Source: Hyperoodon ampullatus
Lineage: Eukaryota; Chordata; Mammalia; Artiodactyla; Ziphiidae
Assembly: GCA_949752795.1 (NCBI GenBank)
Contig: OX457057.1
Location: forward strand, 100,095,513 to 100,159,512
DNA length: 64,000 bases
Direction of reading: 5' to 3'
Shown here: positions 34,553 to 45,776 of the stretch, one piece after another
How the letters are laid out: each line of letters starts with the position of its first letter
Numbering within the stretch: position 1 is the first letter of the stretch
Translations under genes and position numbers: made by a program
The notes under the pieces: generated by a model
Told to the model about the DNA's origin: nothing
The model's database searches: none
The model's input: only the letters and a program-made list of their open reading frames with translations

Positions 34553-34712
34553 GAGTTGCCTGGTAAAGTACAGGATGCCCAGTTATACTGGAAATTCAGA
34601 TAAATAAATATTGCACAGGGCACACTCATACTAAAAATTATTTATTGTCTATGTGAAATTCAGTGTCCACTGGGCATCCTATATCTTTATTTGCTAAGGC
34701 TGGCAACTATAA
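34553..34712. mobile_element. palindromic element, DNA-transposon-like
   Basis: The two halves are imperfect inverted copies: aggatgcccagttatactgg ... gaaattcagataaataaa on the left pairs with attatttattgtctatgtga ... ccactgggcatcct on the right, and the outer ends (agttgcc / ggcaact) also match. It resembles a known human-type palindromic repeat whose name I cannot give. Confidence 0.6.
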
Positions 34713-35254
34713 GAGGGAGGGAACAGAAAGTGTGAAGACCCTGAGGCGGGAGCATGCTTGGCACGTTCCAAGCACAGCATGGAGGCTCCTGTGGGGCAGG
34801 TGGTGGGAGGTAAGCCTGGAGGGAGAGGCAAAGGCCAGGGTGTGCAGGGCTGCAAGGGCCCTGGTGAGCAGCTTGGATTTTATTCTAACTGGAATGGGAG
34901 ACTTTGTTGGATTTTGAGCAGCTGTGTGAAAGATAGAAAGAGAAGACACAGAGTTGCTACCCTAATCATCCTCCTTCCAGAAGAGTCAAACAGGGGAGGT
35001 AGAAGATCAAGCTTATTCCAGGTCCCAGTGTCCTGAAGTACTACCCCTGCCACTGGGTAGCCAAAGAGATGAGACCTGGAGAGTTTGGGGAACCACCGAC
35101 TCAGATGGGGCCATTATTTTACGTGCAGGGATTAGATATATCATCTCTCAACTTCCCCTTCTCTCCTTCTCGAGGACTCTCTAATCAGTGGAGGTTAGAG
35201 GGTTAATCAGAGTGCCCAGGGCTCAGGTCACCACTATTTCCTTATCCCCTAAGG

Positions 35255-35512
35255 CAGCGGTCCCCAACCTTTTTGGCACCAGGGACCGGTTTCATGGAAG
35301 ACCATTTTTCCACGGCCGGGGTTGGGGTTGGGGGTAAGGATGGTTCAGGGGGTAACGCAAGTGGTGGGGAGTGATGGGGAGCGATGGGAAGCAATGGGGA
35401 GCGATGGGGAGCGGCAGATGAAGCTTCACTCGCTCGACCGCTGCTCGCCTCCTGCTGTGTGGCCCAGTTCCTAACGGGCCTCGGACCGGGGGTGGGGGGT
35501 TGGGGACCCCTG
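35255..35512. mobile_element. MER1-like hAT-Charlie element with 8-bp TSD
   Basis: Starts cagcggtccccaaccttttt and ends gggttggggacccctg, with inverted ends related to each other. It is flanked by a perfect 8-bp duplication, ccctaagg, at 35247-35254 and 35513-35520, the hallmark of hAT transposition. Internally deleted relative to the remembered consensus and carrying an expanded 10-bp tandem repeat at 35361-35410. No transposase frame. Confidence 0.9.
35361..35410 (+). repeat. five 10-bp tandem units within the hAT element
   Basis: Units of the form g(t/c)(g/a)(g/a)tgggg/aa: gtggtgggga, gtgatgggga, gcgatgggaa, gcaatgggga, gcgatgggga. Local expansion by slippage is likely. Confidence 0.9.
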
Positions 35513-35520
35513 CCCTAAGG

Positions 35521-36287
35521 AAAAGTGCAGTTAATGCTGCAGCCCACAGGCCCCAGGGCATAGTCCTGGAACCCACTGGCCCAGCCTCCGTACCACTACC
35601 TACTCCACAGCTTCTCTCCATTCAAAATGGGGCAAAGACCATCCTGGGAGAAATATACAGTGGACAGATCCCTCTCCTCTTTTCTTGACCTGACTGCTCT
35701 TCTGACAAGTCAAGGGTGGCAACAGAGGGAAAGAAGAGGCAGGGCTTCCTTGGGTCCAGCCACTGCTATTGATTCTTTCTCCTCTTGTAAGCAGTCCTGT
35801 GTCTACAGTCTGGGCTCTTGATGCTCCAGCGGTCGGCTTTAATCAATAGCAAGAGTAAATACAGGCAGATGCTGACTCTTCCCAGGATGCTCTGAAAGCT
35901 TCTCACTCTCAGCTTGAAAAGGAAAGTTTTCTGGGATTGATTCGGGACATGTGACTCTATAAGCATCCAGATTCCAGCTGAGAGGGGACAAGGAAAGAGC
36001 TGGGACAAAGGGGTCCTTCCCTCAAAGATTTGATGGAGGGAGGTTTCTTTATGATTTCTCAAGAAGCTCTAGACCTCAGTTTCCAATAGAGGCATCTGAT
36101 CCCAATTTCAGTGGTTGAATGATCCTCTACAAAGAGTATTTGTGAGAGTCACAGATCTACCTAGAAGGGGTTCTCCAGTGATTTGTCTCTGTCCTTGGCT
36201 TTGTCCTGTAAAACTTCTACTTCAACAGCTTGAATAAAAGCACACCATTAAAGTTTACAGATGACCCAAAACTAGGGGGTGGTGTGA
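35521..36287. other. unassigned unique sequence
   Basis: No repeat or exon is recognised. Confidence 0.4.
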
Positions 36288-36545
36288 TGTAGGGGAAAAA
36301 TACTGAGCCAGCCAAATAAACTTGGGCAATTTTCTTAACCACTCTGAGCTGCAGTTTTCACATCTGTAAAATGACATAATAAATCCTACTTCTTTAGTTT
36401 GTCCTGAGGTTTAAGTGAGATGCCCTATGCAAAGCACTTATCCCAATGTCTGGCACAAAGGTTACAATAAATAGTAGTAATTTCCTTCCCTCCGTTTTGT
36501 CATCTGTAAAATGGGGACAATAAAAGTATAAATGTCATTACATGT
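36288..36545 (+). repeat. MIR SINE plus a second MIR fragment
   Basis: ttgggcaattttcttaacca, ctctgagctgcagttttcac, atctgtaaaatgacataata and tggcacaaaggttacaataa give one MIR to about 36478. tgtcatctgtaaaatgggga then restarts a MIR phrase at about 36498. Confidence 0.75.
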
Positions 36546-36796
36546 GAAACTCAATTGACTCAGGAAAGGAAAACTTAGCTGTTGGAGAGCTACCACATGC
36601 TAGAATAATAGACCAGAATCAAGAAAATGAACATTAATAAGCCATGCAATTAAAAACTAATAACAGCACAGAGAATACAAACTTCATAACAATTCCCATG
36701 AAAAAGACCCAAAAGTTTTAATTAGCCACAAGCTCAGTCTGAAACAAGAGTGGGACACATTTACCATGAGAAGCTTATGCAATTATAGATTATATA

Positions 36797-37030
36797 ATAA
36801 TAATTATTAACATATACTGAACACTTACTATGTCCCAGGTGATACTCTAAGTTTTGTACTTTACCCATTTAATGCCCCCAGTTACCCTATGAGCTGCTAC
36901 TTTCATCTCTAGCTTATAGATGACAAATCTGAAGGAGAGAGAAGTTAAGTAAATTGCCTATGGTCACAGAGCTTATTAATAACAGTGCTGGGACAGAAAT
37001 AGCAGAGCTGTGCACACTTCAGACCACATC
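36797..37030 (-). repeat. MIR SINE
   Basis: Antisense MIR: tgaacacttactatgtccca, ggtgatactctaagttttgt, gagagaagttaagtaaattg and cctatggtcacagagctta. Confidence 0.85.
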
Positions 37031-38771
37031 TGGAGTTACTGGGTTCGTTCTGAGTACCATGTCAGATACAGCCACATTGTCCCTACCCAGATGCCACCTC
37101 AGCCTTCAACTGTTCTATGCCAACAGGTTAGGAGGGGGAGGTTAGGGATGGCGTAGCTTAGAATTAAGCCACCCACTTAGGTCCAGGCTCTAAAGGCCAA
37201 GCCATGACATCAAGACATTCACATTGTCCTTCAGATCATCTTACTGCTTATCAGACAAGAGATCCTGTGCCTCGTGGAAGGGCCTTGGGTGCCCTATTGC
37301 CCCTGAATTGTCCCATCTCTTCCCCCTCTCTTCTCTCTCAGCCCATTCACTTGAGCCCGATAAATTGATGGCTACCTGCCATTAAAAATGATGGTACCAG
37401 AAAGTGAGGCAAGCTGGATATTTCTTTGAAGTCTCATACCTTCTAAAAATTCATGCAAATTTTGTACTCTCCGTGATATATCTAGGTTTGTTTTAATATA
37501 AAAATGATATTTTAGGCAACTTACCACTGAGTAAAATTGATGCTCTGGAGTGATGAATCACAGTTTTCATAGAACTCCTGGCACACTGCTACATGTCCCC
37601 AGTTTGAAAAGTTCAGAACTGCAGACGCATATTTCATAACACAGAAAGATGTCCAGGGCATATCATAAGGTAATAAGAGGTTACCGCACAGTATGAACAG
37701 TAGGCTTCTATTTTTTGTATCCCCTCTGGAAGGCTACGTGTTACCTCTGGGTTGTAAGACTGTGGGTGAATTTTATTTTGCTCTTTTTGCTTCCTATATA
37801 ATTTTTCTAAAATAAGCATATATATTATTTGTGGGGGCAGAGTATGGGGTTTTGTTGTGGTGGGTTTTTGCAGGGGGTTGTTAGTTTGGCTTTTTAAGAT
37901 TTAAGAGTTCATGACCACCTGAATTTTCCAGACACTTCCTTCAGCTGGCTGTACCTTTCAGACCCTGAGATCTTTGCCCTCTGAAGCAGGGGAGTCAAGT
38001 AAAATAAAACACCATACACTCAGATTTAACCAGACATCCTCCCTGGCACCCCACCTTGCTCTTTGTCAACTTTGCCGGCAATGACCTTGAATACCTAGGA
38101 TACTCACACAAGTCCCTCTCACCTTTGAGGTTTGCTATGGGACACCCCAGTGGTCAATCCCAACTCTGCTTAATCTTGCAGTAAAATGTTTCTGTGTCCT
38201 CCCCACACCCTCCCAACAACCAGCTCCTGCCTCCTCACCTCCAGCCTTAATGCTGCTGGCTCACATGTACCCTGCAGGTCTAGGAGTAAAGGCCTCCCCA
38301 CATTGGACTGTGTAACTCACACTGGATGCGCCTGAATGTTGTCACAACTCACTGCACATTTGGAACCTATGGCTCAGCTCTCAGCTTCTTCCCCAGAAGT
38401 TGCCCCACTACAAGTTAGTTTCCCAGTCTTCTGTCCCTACTTCGTACCAGCTACAGGCTGGGACTTCAGCTGGGCTATCAGCTAAAACATCTACACTTGG
38501 CCTCTCCATATGGTTTTTCACTTGGGTCAGTTTGGGATTCTTCACAAAACGGGAAGTTCCAAAGAGAACAAGATGGAAGCGCATGGTATTTTTATGACCT
38601 TACCTCACACAGCAACACTTCTGCCATTTTTCATTGGTCATGGCAGTCATGAAGGTCTTCCCAGGTTCAAGGGAAGGGAGAATAGACCCCATCACTTGAT
38701 AGGAAGAATGTCACCACATTGCAAGAAGAACGTGTGGGATGGGATATGTTGTGTCAGCCATCTTTGAAAAT
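37031..38771. other. mostly unrecognised sequence
   Basis: The 37420-37830 part (cacagtatgaacagtaggct, ttacctctgggttgtaagac, gtgaattttattttgctctt) recalls a common old repeat tail, perhaps L1-related, but I cannot assign it. A G/T-rich run lies at 37840-37895. Confidence 0.3.
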
Positions 38772-38878
38772 TGTGATCTACCACAATTACACAGCCAGCA
38801 AATTGGGTAGAGCCAGTATTTGAACCCAGATCAGCCTAAATGCAAAGCCTGTGCTCATAAACCATGGCAGTACACTAC
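38772..38878 (-). repeat. MIR SINE fragment
   Basis: acaattacacagccagcaaa, ttgggtagagccagtatttg and aacccagatcagcctaaatg match the antisense MIR head. Confidence 0.7.
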
Positions 38879-39184
38879 CAAGAGAGTTTCATAATGCCTC
38901 AAGCTCTGAGTCTGGCATACAGAGTACAACACGTCATGAAGACGTTAACCAAAAGCATGTCCAGAAGAGGGAGGCCAAGATGATGAGATGCCCAGAAACA
39001 ATGACATATGATTTAACAAATAGTTGAGGAGATTTAGCCTGAAGAAGACAAAACTTAAAAGTAACTTGGAAGCTCTCTCAAATCTACTAAAGATGAATCT
39101 GTGGAAGAAGGAAGAGATTGTGTCTTGCCTCCTCCAGCGAAGGAGGAGACAGGCAGAATCCAATCCACTGCAGCAGTTCAGTAC

Positions 39185-39412
39185 ACATGGCAGAGCACTG
39201 GCTTTGAAACCTTACTGGTTTGGTAGGCAAACCAGGTTTACCTCCTGGCTGCACCTCTTAGGCAAATCACTTATCTTCTCTAGGTCTCATTTTCCACATC
39301 TGTAAAATGGAGATAATAAAACCTATCTTACAGGGATGTTGTAAAAATTAAAGATGATACAGGTAAAGTAATCTGACATACAGTAATTACTCAATAAATA
39401 ATAGCTGCTATT
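39185..39412 (+). repeat. MIR SINE
   Basis: ggcagagcactggctttgaa, gcaaatcacttatcttctct, ccacatctgtaaaatggaga, taataaaacctatcttacag and actcaataaataatagctgc span a near-complete MIR. Confidence 0.85.
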
Positions 39413-40057
39413 TTTGTTCCTGTTGTCATTGTTGTTCATTAGAGCTATTCAACAATGAGATTGGCTGGCTTTCAAAAACATGAGGTCCCAGAAAGAAATT
39501 TTATACTTAACAATGAGAAGTATCTAGATGGAATGTTGGACTCAAAGCCAGGAAGCTCTGGGTCCTTGCCCACCTTGGGCTCACCAGTGATGAAGGCCAA
39601 CCCAGGGGGACTTCATTGTCCCTTGAGTGGACTTAGCCTTGGAGCCTGCTGGAGCCCTGGTAGCACCGTCTAGGAGAGAACAAGAGGAAGCCAGGAAGGC
39701 ATTGGGCTGAGAAGGCAGCACTGGATCCCTGAGGGAGGCCTGGGTATAGGCAGCAGAGGTCTTTGGGCCAAGGCAGTAATAGAGTCAGAAAGATGTCAGC
39801 GGGACTCTGGAAACATCTGTCTAGATTGGATCTACCTAAGCAGGGCTCCTGGGGAGTCTACAATCCCAAGGAGAAGGACATGGTGAGAATGTTATGAGCT
39901 GGGGCCCCAGACATCAAGGGTGACCCCAATAAGCACTGATTGCAAATCAGGAAACCAAGACCTAAATCAGATCTTATAGACTGGCAAACAACATAGGGGC
40001 AAGAGAGAAGGTAGTGAAAACAAGGGGGGAAGGGGGAACCTGATAAAAATAAACAAA
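39413..40057. other. unassigned unique sequence
   Basis: No repeat or exon is recognised. Confidence 0.4.
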
Positions 40058-40318
40058 CAAAAAATAATAATTTGTATAGCACTCACTATGTGCCAAGCAT
40101 GGTTTTAAACATATTATGAATGTTAACTCACTTCACCATCACAATGGTCCTATAAGATATGTGTTGTTATTATTATCCCCATCTTACAAGTGAGGAAACC
40201 AAGGTATAGAGAGGCTGTTACTTGCCTAAGTTTTCACAGGTAGAAGTTGTCAGAGTCAGATTTGAACCCAGGAAATCTGGTTCCAGCGTTGTGATCTTTA
40301 CCACTCAACTCTGGCGCC
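40058..40318 (-). repeat. MIR SINE
   Basis: Near-complete antisense MIR: actcactatgtgccaagcat, ttattattatccccatctta, caagtgaggaaaccaaggta and ttgaacccaggaaatctggt. One of the best-preserved MIRs here. Confidence 0.9.
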
Positions 40319-40347
40319 TGTCCAGGTGCATATACCACTTAATTTAA

Positions 40348-40495
40348 TTTTAGAGGTAATCATTATTGCCTCTGTTTTCAGAGGAGGAAAATAGAAGCTC
40401 AGAGGAATAGAGAAGCTTCCCCAATATCAAACAGCGAATAGAGAACTGAGGCAGGATATTAACACAGGTCTGTCAGCTCCTGCAATTACAAGCAG
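40348..40495 (-). repeat. MIR SINE fragment, in series
   Basis: gtaatcattattgcctctgt, tttcagaggaggaaaataga and agctcagaggaatagagaag repeat the antisense MIR order directly after the previous copy. Confidence 0.65.
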
Positions 40496-41489
40496 TCCTC
40501 TGTTTAACAGGCACAAGGACTTAAGACCCACCAAAGGATGTTTGGTACCAGCTAAGAGCGACAGGAGCAATTGATTCCACTTGCTATAGCCAGGCTATGA
40601 GCCAAAGTTGTCCTGGCCTGCCTTGGGCTGAGTGGGTCAAATTTCAAGGTCATGGTTGGGTCTCAGTGCCCTTACAGGGACAATGTCCCCAAGATAGGTC
40701 AGCAGTTCCCTTCCCCCAACTTGCCACATCTCCCCCACAAATGCAGGCATGCCTGGGCTTGGTGTCACGTGATAAATTCCAGTCTCTGACAGCAAAACTC
40801 CCAGGACCCATCCCTGTCTGCCTATTAAACGGCAAGACCTTTCCCTGACTCAACAGGGAAAACTTCGGAGGAAAAGGAAAAAAGACTGGGTTTCCAGAAC
40901 ATTAAACTTCCATTGCCACTACTGCCTGCCAATCTCCCTGCTAATCACTTGGAGCAAAAAAAGCCAGTGCACATTGGAGGGCGCGGGAGGTGGGGTAGAT
41001 GCTCACTGCAGCACTGCCTGCTGACAGTCCTTGTTTCTCCAGCAGAAAGGGACCTTGAAAGGTCAGTTCATCCCTCCTCCTGCCCTGGCCCAGACTCACT
41101 TCACGCAGAGAAAGAAACCTGGCCTAGCCAAAGGGACAGTTCTCCCTCCATATTTGGTAACAAAAATATCAACCAGAGTTTATTCGAGAACCAACAGATA
41201 TTTAGTAAGCACTGTCCATGCGCCAGGCACTGGTCTGATTAAATAAGGTTCCAACCCTCTGTCTCCATAGTTTATCATCAGGGGCTTAAGGACCAAAGAA
41301 AGGAGTAGTCCTCAGATTTGAGGATATAAATACTGAAAGCCTTTCTCTGTCACTGTACTCCACCGCCTCCACCAGGACCTCACAAAGCACACATTCCTTC
41401 TGCCTTCTTTGCTGGCTTTCTTTTTCTGGGAAGGATTTTCACGTACAGCAACAGACTGCTCCAACACAAAGGTTCAGTGGAGTTTGACC
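40496..41489. other. mostly unique sequence
   Basis: Short antisense L2 piece at about 41175-41270 (gatatttagtaagcactgtc, catgcgccaggcactggtct). Otherwise nothing is recognised. Confidence 0.4.
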
Positions 41490-41622
41490 AGCAGTTAGAT
41501 AGAGTGAAAAGATCACTGAACTGGGTCACAGTGTGAACCTGGACAAGTCACTCAACCTCAGTGATTCTTAGTTGTGTTATCTGTAAAATGGGATTACTTA
41601 TACCACCTTCTTCATAAACTGT
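41490..41622 (+). repeat. MIR SINE fragment
   Basis: acctggacaagtcactcaac, ctcagtgattcttagttgtg and ttatctgtaaaatgggatta match the MIR core. Confidence 0.7.
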
Positions 41623-41739
41623 TCCTCCCATTCCAATCTCTTTAAAGAAGCCTAGCTCACCATGCTGGCATATATGATAAGAGCATATTTTAGAAAAAGT
41701 GCACAAAAAAGAGTAATCCTAGGGTGTGGGGAAATGGGC

Positions 41740-41971
41740 CCTTTTGTGCACTGCTGGTAGGAGTATAAGTTGGTGCACCTTTTATTGTGGGGGGGAGGAG
41801 GTGGCAATACATTTGAAAGAAAAATTATTAAACTCATCCTTTTCCTCAAAATCTTTTTTCCAGGAATTTACCTTAAGGTGTGTGAAAAGATACACATCAT
41901 AACAATGGTCATTACAACATCAATTATAATTATTCCATTTTTATTACATCATACCTACAAAAAGTATATGT
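41740..41971 (+). mobile_element. old L1 ORF2-end fragment
   Basis: tttgtgcactgctggtagga, gtataagttggtgcacctt, ccaggaatttaccttaaggt and atacacatcataacaatggt follow the ORF2 end of old L1 elements, with insertions. The younger L1 next to it begins at the same ORF2 region. Confidence 0.6.
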
Positions 41972-41985
41972 AATAGATATTTACA

Positions 41986-42737
41986 GGGAACCCTCCTACA
42001 CTGTTGGTGGGAATGTAAGTTGGTGCAGCCACTATGGAAAACAGTATGGAGGATCCTTAAAAAAATAAAAATAGAGTTACTATATGATCCAGCAATCCCA
42101 CTCTTGGGCATATACTTGGAGATAACTATAATTCAAAAAGATACATGCACCTTTATGTTCATAGCAGCACTATTCACAATAGCCAAGACATGGAAACAAC
42201 CTAAATGTCTATCAACAAATGAATGGATAAAGAAGATGTGGTACATATACAATGGAATACTACTCAGCCATAAGAAAAGAACGAAATAATACCATCTGCA
42301 GCAACATGGATAGACCTAGAGATTATCATACTAAGTGAAGTAAGTCAGAAAGAGAAAGACAAATACCATATGATGTCACTTACATGTGGAATTTAAAATA
42401 TGACACAAATGAACTTATCTACGAAACAGAAACAGACTCACAAACATAAAGAACAGACTTGTGGTTGTCAAGGGGAGTGAGGGGAGAGGGATGGATTGAG
42501 AGTTTGGGATTAGCAGATGCAAACTATTATATATAGAATGGATAAACAACAAGGTCCTACTGTATAGCACAGCGAACTATATTCAATATCCTGTGATAAA
42601 CCATAATGGAAAAGAATATAAAATATATATATATATTTATATATATATATATGTATATATGTATAACTGAATCACTTTGCTATACAGCAGAAATTACACA
42701 ACATTGTAAATCAACTCTACTTCAGTAAAAAAGAAAA
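41986..42737 (+). mobile_element. 5'-truncated L1 with target duplication
   Basis: About 750 bases of L1 from the end of ORF2 (gggaaccctcctacactgtt; coded phrases AALFTIAKTWKQP and NEWIKKMWYIYNGILLSH) through the 3' UTR to an A-rich end, with an internal (TA)n at about 42606-42660. The target duplication aatagatatt[t/c]aca lies at 41972-41985 and 42738-42751 (13 of 14 match). Confidence 0.93.
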
Positions 42738-42751
42738 AATAGATATTCACA

Positions 42752-43289
42752 TTTTAAAGAAGTGCCATAATAAAAAAATACATAGCCAAATATCCAACAC
42801 CTATCTTAATAAAATATTCACAATACATTTAAAGCCCCCTACATGCCCTATCCCTTCCTATGCATCTCCCTCCTCCTACTCCAGTAACCCACTACCCCAA
42901 ATTTTGTGCTAATTATTCCTTTCCTTTCCTTTTCTCTATAGTTTTATCACACATCTATGTATCTCTTAAAAAAAGAAAAGTTTCATTTTTCCTATTTTCG
43001 ATCTCTATCCAAATATGGTCAATTTGTGTACTTTTGTTCATGATTCTAGATCTAACTTGATTTTTAACCCCACAAATTATGGGGTTGTGATGGGGGGATG
43101 ATGATGATGATGGTGATTTTATACAATCAATATTTATTTATGCATCTATGATATCCTTTCTTCACCATTCATTCTTGCACTTCAAAACTCCTCCTGGGAT
43201 CATTTTTCTTCTTCCTGGTACATATTTGTATAGGTTCTTTTAGCAAGTGTCTCTTGGTAATCAATTGTATCACTTTTCTTTTTAAAACA
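42752..43289. other. unassigned AT-rich sequence
   Basis: No repeat is assigned with confidence. There is a short (gat)n run at about 43099-43113. Confidence 0.35.
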
Positions 43290-44170
43290 TTTTTAACTTG
43301 TTTTTATTTTGCCCTCACGTTTAAGAGAAAATTTTACCAGGGGTAGAATTCTAGCATATTTTCACTTAGCACGTCAGAGCTATCATTCCATAGTCTTCTG
43401 GCTTCTGTTGTTGCTGTTGATGAATAAGCTGTGGGTGGAATCCTCATTGCTTTGTAGGTAATCTACCTTTTCTCTCTAGCTACTTTTAGGATCCTCTCTT
43501 TTTCTTTAGTGTTCTGTTTTTCAACAAAATGTTGACTTCTTTATCTTTATCCTGTTTTGGATGCACTGGGCTTGCTAAACTGAGGACTGATGTCTTTCAT
43601 CAGGGCTGGAAACTTTTCCGTCATTATCTTTTTTAATGCTTCTCTCCCATTCTCTCTGTCATCCTTTGACACTCCAATTATACATATGTTATATCTCCTC
43701 ACTCAGTTCTTTATATCTCCTCACTCTTTCATCTCTTGTCTTCCTACTGTATTCTAGGTCATTCTTCAGGGAAACTTCCAGATCACTAATTATTTCTTCT
43801 TAATTCAGTTGTGTCTAGCTTATGATTGCATACATTGAGTTGTTCATTTGAATGATTATACTTTTCTACTTTCTAAAATTGTATTTTTTCCCTTTTACAT
43901 CTGACTAGGTTATTCTGATAGTCTTTTGTTCCCTCATTATACTTCCAATACTCTCTTTTATTTCATAAACAAATTAAATATGTTCATTTTATATTCTGAA
44001 TTGGCTAAGTACAAGTCATTACAGTCTTTGAGGAATTTGTTGCATATACTGAGCCTCATTCACAGTCATTTATTTCCTCATGTGTTTGTTGAATTTTTAT
44101 TGTGAAGTCCATGTGCCTTGGAACTTTATCTGTGGGACTTCTCTGAGGCCAAGGTTTAAAGAGTGTTCTT
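43290..44170 (-). mobile_element. old L1 (L1M-type) 3' UTR region
   Basis: tagtcttctggcttctgttg, aggtaatctaccttttctct, taggatcctctctttttctt, gatgtctttcatcagggctg and gacactccaattatacatat follow the antisense 3' region of old L1M elements. No frame remains. Confidence 0.7.
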
Positions 44171-45284
44171 TCAGAGAGGATTTTCTTTCAAGAACTGAGG
44201 CTCTCACCAATGCAGGATAATTCAAATTTTCAGAATGGAGTTTTAGGTAAATTCAGGTTTAAGATTAGGAATTCTCCAAGAAAAAATTTTTCTTTATGTT
44301 CTTTCTTCTGTTCCACCAAGAGTCAAGGATGATAGCAAGTATCTTCATAAACTTTCTCTTTATGTGGAGTGTGTTTTTTACAGAGTCCAGGCTGCTTGGG
44401 CACAGGGCTGCATCTCCCATCTGTCACGTATATGGTCCATATTACCTATTAAACTCCAAATAGACTCCAAGACAAAGACCAGCTCTATAGTTTACTTATC
44501 CTTTCAGCTTCATATTTTCTTGTGTTTTTTGTCTCTAAGAAATTCTCTTTATTTTGTGTCAACTCAACCATGTACTCATGCATTTTCAAATGAGGAGGAA
44601 GTATATATATTCCATCATTTGGGGGGCATACTGTCCCTGGAGAAGTTTCATGGAACATCTAGTCCACTATATTTAATGAAAAGATAACTGTAATTATATT
44701 TATTGGCAAGGGAAAATGTCAACGTAAAGAGTGAGTATAAAAAAATTTTATATAATAGTGTTCTCTTTGAATCATAGTTTGTTGAGTAATGCTTACTTTG
44801 TCTTTTGTGCTTTTTTCCATACTATTTAAATTTTTGTGATGGGAATTTATTATTTTAACAAAAACAATTGTCTCGGTTTTACTCACACTATTATGCAGAT
44901 ATGCAAAATATTTGTGGCTTTTTTATTTCTCTGTAGCATGCTTAACTGCACTTCTAGAAACTCCATTCTAGCAGGAATTATAGGACGAAGGAATAGGAGA
45001 CTAGTGGACCAGACCCAGTATATGGGTCTCCCCAGAATTGCTTGGCCCTACTTGCCTCTCTCCTCCACCTCATGTTCAACGTGTAGCCCTAGCCACCACT
45101 GCCTCATCTCCTAAAACTACCTGCTGTCTCAGCCTTCTCCAAACTGAGGGCTTCAGCAGGTACTCCTTTGTGCCTGCCATGGCAGGAGCCACAGCAGCTC
45201 TGGTGACCAGGTCTGACTCAACAAGACCTATGAAAATTCTCTTTCCTCTCACCACTTCCAGACTCAGATAAAGGGGTGTTTTTA
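44171..45284. other. mostly unrecognised sequence
   Basis: The left part may continue the old L1. The rest has no recognised repeat or exon. Confidence 0.3.
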
Positions 45285-45776
45285 CTTAGTGCTTTGTAAC
45301 AAATTATTCAAAAACTTGGGGCTCAAAGCAACAAACACTTATTACCACACGTTTTCTGTGGGTCAAGAATCTGCAAGTGGCTTAGTTAAGTCATTCTGGC
45401 CAAGGGTCTCTCATGAGATGGCAGTCAAGATGATGACAAGAATTGCAGTCACTGAAGGCTTGACTACACTTCAGTGAAGTTGGAAATTGGAAATCCATTT
45501 CCAAGATGGCTTACTCTCATGGATATTGGCAGGAGGCTTTAGATCCTTACCACATAGGTCTCTCCATAGGCTGCTTAAGTATCCTCACAACATGGAAGCT
45601 GGCTTCTCCAAGAGCAGGTAATTTAAGAGAAAGGAGGAAGATGCAAGCACCTAATCTCTGAAATCACACACTGTCATTTTCACTTTATTCTATTGTTAGA
45701 AGCAAGCCAATAAGACCAGTGCACACTTGGAGAGGAATTAGGCCTACCTCTTAAGGACAGTATGAAAGAACTTGTG
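45285..45776. repeat. old LTR-type repeat remnant (ERVL/MaLR-like, unsure)
   Basis: aacaaattattcaaaaactt, acgttttctgtgggtcaaga, atctgcaagtggcttagtta, agcaagccaataagaccagt and ggaattaggcctacctctta follow a common mammalian repeat whose consensus reads 'taacaaattacc..aacttagtggc ... ggtcaggaatctg ... gaagcaagtcactaag'. It breaks off where the following L1 begins, so it is probably the insertion target. Confidence 0.5.
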
